In this document: in pieces, positions 47,481-57,445 of the stretch
Position numbering within the stretch: position 1 is the stretch's first letter
Layout of the letters: each line of letters opens with the position of its first letter
Assembly (NCBI GenBank): GCA_026724425.1
Contig: JAIUCV010000003.1
Span: forward strand, 60,255,088 to 60,319,087
DNA: 64,000 bases
Source of the DNA: Erythrophleum ivorense
Taxonomy: Eukaryota > Streptophyta > Magnoliopsida > Fabales > Fabaceae
Direction: 5' to 3'
Position numbers and translations under genes: made by a program
Notes under the pieces: model-generated
What the model saw: the letters and a program-made list of their open reading frames with translations, nothing else
What the model was told of the DNA's origin: nothing
Databases searched by the model: none

Positions 47481-47889
47481 TGGAACATAACAGGATGTTA
47501 GGGGTCGCTACAATTAGATTTTAGATTTTTTTTTGTTTTTCTCTAAATTAGTAATATTAATTTTTAAAAGAGATAAACATAGGGAATATTCAAATAAATT
47601 TCACTGCCTGTATCTTTTAGTGGCCTAGCACCTCAAGTCATGTCATGCTTTTGAGTCTTGACAACCCTGAATATAACAAGCTAGAAACAAAATATATCAC
47701 ATAACTAGCAAGCATTACTATAACTACGGAAAAGGATAACTATGGCATAATACATGTGAAAAGCAAATTAGAATAGATTATGCTCATGGTTACCAGAATT
47801 GACCAGAATGCAAGCCATTTTTGTAACATAGTGCCAATCAGGGATCTTTTTGAAATAATTGATCCTATATATATATGGAACCCAAAAAA

Positions 47890-48003
47890 AAAAGGATAGC
47901 AAAGCCCAATAGCATCGGCTCAAGCGAGAGGTAATGTACCTAGATTCGATTCCTTCCTCACTCCTTTTCCCACTTCCAACTCTTACAGCCTTGAGCTTCA
48001 TAT
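47890..48003 (+). mobile_element. Possible tRNA-derived SINE
   Basis: There is a B-box-like AGATTCGATTCC at 47,942-47,953, with an A-box-like GGCTCAAGCGAGAGG about 26 bases upstream. 'tatatggaacccaaaaaa' and 'tatataaccccaaaaaa' flank the unit and could be a diverged target duplication. No empty site is available, so the call is tentative. Confidence 0.35.
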
Positions 48004-48554
48004 ATAACCCCAAAAAATAAGATAACAAAAGGCAGAAAAAGTGATACATCATAGTTACTTCAAAAGAGAGATCAAAATCCAATTGTGGATAGTAATCACA
48101 GAAGATAAGGATATCATAAATAGAACAAAATTAACCCAAGACTGCAGACTACTTCTATCAATTAAGTTGGAGGGAAGATCATTTGAACAGATGTAGTCTT
48201 AGTGCATTTTTCTATATGTGCACATACTAATATTCATAAAGATTTATAACTTTAAAGAATCCAACTCAATAGGTGAACTAAAGTAAAACTACATGCAAAA
48301 CCACTGTTAGCATAACATTCAAAAAAATAACCGTCAAAATCACATACCTAAAACAGTTGAAGTATTAAATAGTATACCAAAAAATGCATTATATTAACAC
48401 GTGTAACATCAAAGAATCTAACTCAACAAGTGAACTAAAACAAAACCAATACCAAATGTAGAAAACATACCCAATGAGTTGGGTCTAAATAACATATGTG
48501 TATTAAGCAAAGAAAGAAGCCACTTGAAATAGCCATCAAAAGATGTATGTGCTA

Positions 48555-50860
48555 GTCATATATTATTTGTCAATCCCAAGGCCTTAAATCCCAAAGTAAT
48601 AGAAGGTTGTCAGTACCCCCAGTCACAAGATGGAAATTTCTTCTCAATAAAGCAGATGTTAAAACTTGGGCATTCTTCTTCACTTGCTGCATGTATACCT
48701 TATACTCAGATGTAGTCACTTGTTTTAAACCAATGGCAAGAGCAGTATTATGGTTATTGTGCAGTCCCCATAATAAGGATGGAAAGACAAAAAAATGTAT
48801 CTTGTCCTCAAAGTCATATTAGTCACTTCCATGTCCCTGCATCCCTCTCCTCCTTAATTTTATACCCTTCCTACAAAAAATTATGCCTCCCCTTGGACCA
48901 CCAAGACTTCTGTGAGTTGTTAAAGCAACAATATCACAATAGTCAATAGGATTCACACATTCATAAAAAGATAACTAAACTAAACCAAAGAAACAAAAAA
49001 TTAGTTCAAAGATGACAAAAGTGCATCAATTATTATTTATCGATGCAATTGATAATAATTGACTCAAACCAACCCTATCCATAAATTTCATAATATTAGT
49101 AGGCTAAATTTGATTTAAAGAGACATTGGCATTACGTTTAAAAGCTAAAAGACATTTTAACAAAATAACAATATAAATGGACTTTAACATTTTGATTTTA
49201 ATGATCTTGTCATGTAGCTTTTTGTATTATGTAGTCTAATAACACTTAATCTTATTGACACTTAGGCTGGATACGAAAAGTACACAAATATTAATTAGTT
49301 CCTGTACTTCAATTAATTATATAGGCAACAATACAAGAGTCATATAGAACTAGAATTACAAAAGTAATATAAGAGAACCACTACACAAAGACCCAAACCC
49401 TAATTTTGGCATTTCCTTCCATGGCAAGTATAGCAAATTTAGAGGTCTATCACATTAAAAGCATGATAATAGAGATTTTATCACTTTGACAAATTCAACA
49501 ATTGCCAATCGTATGCTACCATGAATTGCTTTTGCATACCCTTTGCTGCACATTTAAAAATGGAATGTAAAGGACAGAAATAGTGTAAAGTAAAGGCAAA
49601 ATATTGCAACTGTCATAACTCATAAGCATAGTAAGTTTTAAAAATGGAATGCTAGGGACAGGAATAGTGTAAAATGAAGGCAAAATATTCCAATTGTTAT
49701 AACTCATAAGTTTAGCCAATAAGTACCAGTAGAGCCATACAATGCAATTTGCAATCATTATTACATGTAGACGAAAAGAAATTTTTCATATGGTAGGCAA
49801 CTATGAACAATGCATGGCAAAAGTTTTGTATCTAAACTACTAAAAAGAAGTTATTTCGCACCTTGGCTGCAATAAGCCCATACACACATTAAAATAGCTC
49901 TACATTTGTCAGCAATATGCCTAAACCTTGCAGAACCTCATTCTCAAGGATATGAGCTGCCACCACAAATTAAAATCTTGGGATGAAAATCAAGTGCCCT
50001 TTCCCAAAGCTTATCATAATCAATATAACCAGTTGTAGATTCACCTTATATGGTAAGCACTCAAATAATATTGATGCCTCTGAAACTTTCTTCCCATTTG
50101 CAGTATAGTACTCATGACTAGTATTCCCTTCGGATGGTGTATCCAACCTTATGATACGATCACCAGGCAACAACAATCCCATGTGTACAGCAAAATTAGC
50201 CAAGGTACATGAATAAGGTTGCATATTAACACCCAAACTTTTGGAGTTAAGATGGAATGTGGCCATCACTCGTTTATAAAGAACATTTCAATTTCATCAA
50301 TATATTGATTCCCTCCGTAATATAGCACCCTCGGCATTCTCTCAGAGTATTTATTTGTGGAGTGGCTTCCAAGAGCTTCCTTCACAACCCGACACACAAA
50401 ATTCTCAGAAGCTATCAACTTAATCCCTTTAAATTACCGTTACTTCTCTTTCTCTATTATCTTATAGATATCAAGGTTTGCAACTCGTAAGGGTTGGTCA
50501 CCCCTTGATCTAATAATAGCTCTCTGCCGCTCAAGATCTAGTTCAACCAAAATCTTATTGAAATTTAAAGAAGACAATAATGATTCGCTATCTCTTCCTG
50601 TCTTTAAGCACATTGAATGACCAACAAAACTCTTTAACTTCTCTATCTTCATCATCATCAAATTCTACTCCCAATTTCCCATTCTCTAGTCTATGATTTC
50701 CCATTTGTGGCTTTGACAATTAAAGTGAAACCTGGGGCATAAGATTGCAAAGGCTTGAATCAAGCTACAACGAGATGGAGTCATCAGCCATATGGGTACG
50801 ATGCGGCATTCAAGCATAAGAAGAGACCCCAAGAGACAAATTTGATTGAGAGTGGGATAA
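48555..50860 (-). pseudogene. Serine hydroxymethyltransferase pseudogene
   Basis: Exon-like blocks on the minus strand match plant SHMT, the PLP enzyme that interconverts serine and glycine with a folate carrier. 50,440-50,661 resembles the extended N-terminus of plant SHMT6/7-type proteins (GHSMCLKTGRDSESL). 50,290-50,440 reads GIKLIASENFVCRVV and YYGGNQYIDEIE. 49,970-50,269 reads GVNMQPYSCTLANFAVH, LLPGDRI and YYTANGKKVSEASI. After an intron-like gap (about 48,963-49,850), 48,555-48,962 reads ECVNPIDYCDIVALTTHRSL, GGPRGGIIF and KQVTTSEYKVYMQQVKKNAQ. The PLP lysine position (48,909-48,911) is Arg. Frameshifts, stops and a lost acceptor site (AT for AG) confirm decay. The retained intron argues against a retrocopy. 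The 3' exons are missing. Confidence 0.85.
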
Positions 50861-50954
50861 GTTCACAAAAAAAGGTAATATAAAACAAATCTTTGGAACT
50901 CAATTGGTGAAATCAATAATTCTATGTAGACAGTAATGTTAAGTCCGTATGTAA

Positions 50955-51150
50955 AAGATGTTTGTATGATAAGTACTAAGAACAACAGTGACAAAAGCCC
51001 CAAAAAAAAGTGACGGGAGGGTTTAAAGAAGGTGCAATAACAGTGTTTGAAAATGGTTTCTATAAGTAGCATGAAGAATACGTCATTGAATTTTGTAGAA
51101 AACGCAAAGAGAAAAAAACCCTAACCTTAATCCCAGTTTTTCAATTTAAT
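50955..51150. repeat. Repeat shared with 15,230-15,410
   Basis: 'gggtttaaagaaggtgcaataacagtg', 'gcatgaagaatacgtcattg' and 'gagaaaaaaaccctaa' recur from 15,230-15,410 in the same plus-strand order. It directly precedes the SHMT pseudogene in its reading direction and could be a copied 5' leader region. Confidence 0.7.
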
Positions 51151-52844
51151 AGATACTCTTAAGGGGCACAAGGGGCTAATGGGGGAAGGTACCTAGACAT
51201 TTCTCTACTTAATTGTGTTTTTGGGGTCACTATTTAGATTCTTTTCTTACTCTATCTGTATGTCATCCTTATACAGGGGAGAATATAGACTGGATAAGGC
51301 ATGTTTGGCACATAAGTGATATGATGAAATTTTGTGCATTTGGTATAGAGGTGAGATTCTCCTTAAGGTTCGATTTTACATTAAACATGGGATAGCTAAA
51401 ATCTTAGTTGAGTTGATGGAAAGCTAAAGCAGTTAAAGGAGAGGAAAGCCTGAAGACAATGGTACCCTTATCACTTCCCTCTTTTATGATCCTCGGTCAT
51501 TGGAGAATTGTCGGTCCTCACCAACAAACCGCTGAGGAACTTGAGTGTAATGAGAGTCAACTTGGTTGTTCCTTCGATGGGGTTCATTTGGGTTTCTGAT
51601 GAGTCAAGGAAAAAAAAAACAAGCATGAGGAAACTTTGGCTACTTTTATTTTGGTGAATTCTGGTTTGGATTCAAACTCATTTATCAGTAGCATAGTAGC
51701 CTTGACACCTCCCCCATCTCTACATAAAAAGAAAAGAAAAGCAAAGAAAAGAAAAAGCAGTATCGAAGTTTGAAACTAGCAAAACCTTTCATCACATTAC
51801 AATTGACTTCCGAGGACTCCGATTTAGGGTTTTAGGTTTTATGTATGTTGTCTTTGTTACTTTAAAAAAAAAAAAAGAGAAAGAGAGAAAGAAAGGCACA
51901 TCTAATGCTAGATGTCAATCAACTTCTAGACATATCACTCAGTTGTCAAGCTAACCCTTGAATTCCTTATATAACCTTCAACTTCACTCTAAATTCTATA
52001 ACTTCAATTCCTTATATAACTATAAATAGTGATGCATATCACTTTTGGGGCACAGACAACAATAAATCCTGCACCTAATGTGACATAAAATTAATGATTA
52101 CTAAAAGATATATAATTTTTGAATTTAATCCTCTATAAATAGAATCTTTTAATTTAATCTTCAAATATTTTTCCAATCAAATTAGAAAGCGTTTTTATAG
52201 TGACCATGGGAGAAAATATTTATGAGATTTAATTTTTGAGCCTTTATTTTTAGAACATTAAACTTGGAAAAAATGTAGTCTTTCAAGAATTAAATGAAGA
52301 AAATTTATCCTTAAATGATTAAATTGAGATAAGAGTAATTTTTTTCCTTTTGAGGACTATATAATTAATTTACTTGTTTGTTTTAATATTAATTAATAGA
52401 GGACATTTTTTAAAATTTTAATAGGGAAGCCATGAATAGATTTGTTAGGAAAGATAAGAAGAAAATTCATAAAGGGTATTTCAGTACTTTCAAAAGGTAA
52501 AAATTTTTAAATTTAATTGCTAAGGGACTTATTACAATGGAAATAATATATTAAGAAAAAGTTACAACTGTAGATAAAGGACTCATTTGGTTTATTGCAA
52601 GGTAAATGTAATACATTTACATAGTTTGTATAATATCTATCATATTCTTATATTTATTATTTTACTCATAAAAATATCATTTTAATTATCAAATTAATTA
52701 TTTTTAAAAAAATAAAAGCACAAAAATTATTTTCTATAAAACATTGTGATAATATGTGAAGTTGATGGCTTAAAGCATAAACAGGCTCCACTACTAATTT
52801 ATATATGTATTAGACATTTTGAGTGCCGTAAATTCCAAAAACAT
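51151..52844. other. Intergenic, no gene recognised
   Basis: Mixed composition with purine-rich runs near 51,720-51,760 and 51,866-51,895. Nothing interpretable is seen on either strand. Confidence 0.45.
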
Positions 52845-52989
52845 TCCTAATCGTCCAATATTATTTGTATCGTTCAAAATGAAGGATGAACATCTATGCA
52901 AATTTGCATCATTCCTTACTTTAAGTAATTATGCCAAGAAAATTCAACACTTTTGCAATAATACACAAAAGTACTACATCTGCTGGAAC
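52845..52989 (+). repeat. Extra fragment of the B3 3' flank
   Basis: 'gtccaatattatttgta.cgttcaaaatgaagga' through 'acaaaagtactacatctgctggaac' matches 27,757-27,975 and 36,842-37,052, with an internal deletion. The match stops exactly at the CACTA terminus at 52,990, where the duplication copies continue 'aacatactttgctgctg'. This piece was therefore cut by the transposon insertion. Confidence 0.85.
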
Positions 52990-53110
52990 CACTACAAAAA
53001 AAAAATGTGTATTTAAAGTCGGTTCTTTAACGTCAATCACAACAATCGATGTAGGTAGTGCAAGTGGAACCATTTTAACGTCAATTACCTACAACTAACA
53101 TTAGTATTTG
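52990..53110 (+). mobile_element. CACTA-type terminus and subterminal region
   Basis: It begins CACTACAAAAAA at an insertion point proved by comparison with copies A and B. The three bases before it (AAC) would be the target duplication. Subterminal text has the related motifs GTTCTTTAACGTCAATCA and CATTTTAACGTCAATTACC. The matching right end (a TTTTGTAGTG followed by 'aacatactttg') is not found in the window. Either the element is truncated or its right end lies beyond 64,000, with the CACTA at 56,278 nested in it. Confidence 0.75.
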
Positions 53111-53149
53111 TAAAAAAAATTTTAATTAAATAAAATAATTACTTTACCA

Positions 53150-53760
53150 AATCTTCATCCTGCACTATCCCGTGCTTTGCCGCTCACTGGTAGCCCCAAA
53201 TCCCTAGATCCCAAGTTGCTTCCCCCACTCTTCTGATAAAACTTTGAATCTCTCATTGTGAAAATCGAATTTCCAACTTTCCTTTTACTTGAACTCAGCC
53301 CCATTCATCTCGCTTTATTACATGTTGCTCCTGACGTGTTGGGTGATTATCATTCTCGTTCTAAACTAGTTGAAGAGGATTCGCTGAAGGGATTGTTGCG
53401 AATAACAAATTTCAAACTGCAGTAAGGAGCCCCAGAATCCCATCGTTCGTTCCTCCTGTGACCCTCTTCTCGAACCCTCTACCAAGTGCAACCCTACCTG
53501 TATTTTTGTTTGAAGGGGACCAAAGAAATGTCTTCACCTGTTGCCAACAGTCTTTCTTTGGAGTTCTACTGAATGGGTCGATCCTCCCTTCTCGTTTATT
53601 TTAGCAACTTATTCATTGGTCTCCTCACCAAGAGCTCCTCGGCGACGACAGAGGAACCAACCCGCCTGCTGTGGCGGCGCAGCTTTTTTGTTTCATAATA
53701 TGACCCTACGATTATCCTTACTTACTTAAGACAGAAGAAGAAATAACTTCAATGGATAGT
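53150..53760 (+). other. GC-richer gene-like pocket behind the CACTA end
   Basis: Pyrimidine-rich, leader-like text followed by an open stretch of 62 codons (53,541-53,729). The composition is unlike its AT-rich neighbours. It could be a plant gene fragment captured by the CACTA element, a known habit of that superfamily. No protein family is recognised on either strand. Confidence 0.35.
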
Positions 53761-56277
53761 GGCTGACCAAACACAACAGAGTTTGTGTCCATGTAGTAGC
53801 AATCCTTTCTTGAGATATATGGGTACATATATATGCTAGCAGAGGCAGTGATTGCTGTAGCTAGTCATACAGCAGAGTTCTTCGGTGGGTTCCAATAAGA
53901 TGATCTTGTCTTGGAATTGGAGCTTGAGTGAGCAATTTTTCTTTCTCTTAGCATTTATTGCTTGGATAGTATCACTAACATTTTCTCCCTTTTTTCAGTA
54001 TCGATAACAACTATAAACTAGAGTTCATTAGTTTTCTAAAGACTTATCTACCCTTAAAAAAAAATTGAAATCCTTATGATTTGCTAGTTTTTATTAAATC
54101 AAGCAATGTACTCATCTTACGGGTGAGCCCATCTTCTCTTCCCTTACGGGTGTTCTTGAAATAGGGACTCTTCCTTTTGATTGCGTATGGTGAATCTTTA
54201 GGTTTGGTAGCAAATGCACTTATTGTTAATCTTTAGGTTTCCTAGTTTTTTTTTTCCTTTTTCCTCTATGGGAACAAATGAACAAAACTATTCAGTGATG
54301 GCCATGGTGATGACCACAAAATATAATTATTTGACCATTCAGATTAGTTTGGTGATTTTTCCTTCCCCTTTTTGACTTCAAATAGTTCCCATAAAGATTG
54401 AAAGATTCAACAAAGTAGACTATTTGGTTAGCCCCCTGCATAATTAGATGTACTTTTGTCTATGCCTGGGACTGACATTATGTGTTGTTCCTATGAGACA
54501 TGAGACAAGTGGTGATTATTTAAAAAGTGCATCCCACACTTTGCTTACAGTTCATGGATACCCTTCCAAAACTCTCATTTTACTGTGACTAGGATTTTTA
54601 TTTGTAATAGCAGTCACAGGACTATGCCTTTACTTTCATTCCCTGTGTTTTGTATATTTAATATGCTTGATCATATTCAATGGCATATTCTTTGATATTA
54701 CAATTTGTGTAGTCAAGAGCTTTATAGCATTCTAAATATTTTTCTTGTATGTCAATAAGTATTTACTAGACGAACCATATATTTGTAGGAGAAGACAACT
54801 TTGGTCTTGGTAGGATCATGTCTGAGGACCTTTGAGTAACATCCTATCAATATTTTTGTTAATTGCTACTTAGGTATAAATCTTTTTAATGTTTTATGAC
54901 AATGGGTATTCAAGTTATTAGGTATGCTCACTCTTGTTGACATTTTCTGTGGGACCTATACAATGGTACAAAGACTCACTGATATTTAAATATATAAACC
55001 ATTACTAATGTAATGTTTTTTTTTTAAATTTGATTTGTATGTCTTTTTGTTTTGTTTTTTTTTCTTATTTTCTTCCCTTCTTTTTTTGCATTAGGCCTTA
55101 ACTTCTAATTGTAAATAAATCTAAAAAGAAGTTAATAGACAACCTTAAATTCAATAGAGGCTCATGTCTTTAGCACATGAAGAAAGGAATAGATTAGAAG
55201 AAGAAAATACACTTAATAAAGTATTGGTACACATGAGATTATAAAATTTTGACTTGACTCAGTCCAAGTCCAATTTTATTTTTTAGAGACTATCAATATG
55301 TTAGTTTGACCTTTTTTTGCTATCACTGGAGTTTCCTTGTACCTCTATGCGCCGGTGAAGCTCTATGTTTGTTCTTTGTCCCCTATGCTCCATTGTTGCC
55401 TATAACTCACCATTAACCAAGTTTTTGGTGAATAATTTTCATACCCACATCTCTTTTCTTAGGGTTTTGAGCCTTTTGGGTTTGTTTGAAGGCATTAATG
55501 TTATTTGAAGCTTCAATTTACTATTTTCTATTAGTTGACCTTTGTACTTTTATTGGTTTTGGCTTTAACTTTTTTCAACCCATCTCCCTTCTGTCCTCCA
55601 CTCACTCCAGAAAGCGAGTGAACTCCATGAAGCTGTTACCCTCTTGTTGTCTTGATTTTCTCATTCCTCTCTTTTCTCCTACTGTGTTGGATGAATAAAT
55701 ATTTTGAACTCTAGTATTTTCCCATAGATTGAAGAATATCTATTTATTAATTTAGTTTTCTTTGTTGTTCTATTTGGGTTATCATTTGATCTATTCTATC
55801 AAGTTGCTTTTCATGGCAAATCAAAATGTTTATAATCTTTTAAAAATACAATTTCTTTTTGAAGGAGGCGGGCTTCTTTTTTTTGGTAATATGGGACAAA
55901 TTGTATTTAGGCTATTAAAATTCTTAAATCATTTCACTCAAGTTATTAAAATATTTCAAATAAGTCATTCTCTTTTATTTTTATTATGAAAATCAAAACA
56001 AAATTAATTATAGCAATTAATTAATTATTATGAAAGGAAACAAAAAGACAACGTGAATTTTTGCTAGCCCACTTTGTCTTTAATTTGAGAATTAAAAAAA
56101 AAAGCCAATGTCCTTAAAAAATTTGGATGCCCACGTTCTTTAAAGCAAAAAAACTATCTCCCATCAATTCCTTTTCCACCATTGTGTATTCCATTACGTA
56201 TGAAACTAACATTTTCAATATAACTATTTTAGGCATCTACACATAATTTTTTTTAAAAAGAAAAAGATATTGACACT
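53761..56277. other. Non-coding stretch between two CACTA termini
   Basis: No gene is recognised. The text has intron-like composition (T-rich plus strand). Short open frames at 55,486-55,698 and 55,762-55,989 show no motif. Confidence 0.4.
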
Positions 56278-56350
56278 CACTACAAAAAAAAGAGTATTTA
56301 GTATTGGTTATCTAACATCGATTATTACAACATAGACGTTAAATAACCGA

Positions 56351-56558
56351 CATGATCTTGATCTAAAATTTTAACACAATGTTAGTGTATATGTGTAGTC
56401 TAATATATACAATTTTCATGATTTTTGTAACTCATTTAGGTGTACAAATATATTGATTTTTGGATGTTGTTCACATGTTCAGTTTTTGTTGGTTTTTTAC
56501 TTAAAGTAAACTTTGTAGATTTTTCTAGAGCTATGCAAGATTGATCTTGCTTTGAATT
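56351..56558 (+). repeat. CACTA leader direct repeat, copy 1
   Basis: From 'catgatcttgat' to 'gatcttg', matched at 57,090-57,295. Long shared runs include 'ttagtgtatatgtgtagt' and 'ggatgttgttcacatgttcagtttttgttgg'. Identity is about 87 percent. Confidence 0.88.
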
Positions 56559-57089
56559 TTTGTCACATTGTTTGTATATATGTTAAGTATGTTCTAAATT
56601 TTTGTGAATTTTTGGGTTCATTTTCTTAGGTTAAAGTAGTTAATTCAGTAGGTTGTACAGATGTTTTGTTTTGTTATTTTTCTAATTTTGTTAGTTACTT
56701 TGTTGATTTTTCTGTACTCATCCATGTGGCATTTTGAGCTGAATTTTAGTTATACATGTTCTTTGATATGCCTTTGATACTGAGAAAAATTGATTTGAGA
56801 TTTCAATTTCATTAGCTATGACTTCTTGATTGAGGACCATGTATGGTTTAGCATTGTGTCAAATTTGAGCAAATTGATTTACTAGGAATTTTGGGAGTTG
56901 AATTTTACTGAGATTTTTGGAGTGTATGTTCATCTGTATGTCTATTTTATTAATGCTTATTTTTGCTTATTTTTAGAGGCATCTTGGATGATTAAATTTC
57001 CTAATTCTCTAGTTAAGTTCAATTTGTCCTATTTTTATTGATTTTTCTGTTGAACCATAACTTCATGAACTTACTACAAGTAATACAGA

Positions 57090-57295
57090 CATGATCTTGA
57101 TATGAAATTTTAGCATGATATTAGTGTATATGTGTAGTTTAATATATAAAATTTTCATGATTTTTGGGACTCATTTAGATGTACAAATTTACTGATTTTG
57201 GATGTTGTTCACATGTTCAGTTTTTGTTGGTTTTTCACTTATAGTCAACTTTGTAGATTTTTTTAGAGCTGTGTAGAATGGATCTTCCCTTTAAT
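57090..57295 (+). repeat. CACTA leader direct repeat, copy 2
   Basis: Partner of 56,351-56,558 in the same orientation, ending about 150 bases before the transposase start. It may be a duplicated promoter or transposase-binding region of the element; that is inference. Confidence 0.88.
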
Positions 57296-57445
57296 TGTCA
57301 CACATATGTGTCTTTAATGTCTAAAATTTTCAAATACTTTTTTTAAAATATGCCCTTCATTAATTTAGTTAAAAATTAGATAATAAAATGAGTTAATATA
57401 CATTATTATTGTCTTAATTATGTCTATAAATATGTAGGTGTCATG

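Noticed and set aside
47768..48082. 104-codon minus-strand frame
   Set aside because: It runs through a possible SINE and low-complexity sequence. No domain, and it does not match the missing SHMT exons.
51108..51130. Telomere-like 'aaaccctaacc' run
   Set aside because: Only one or two imperfect units, within a block shared with 15,370. No telomeric array.
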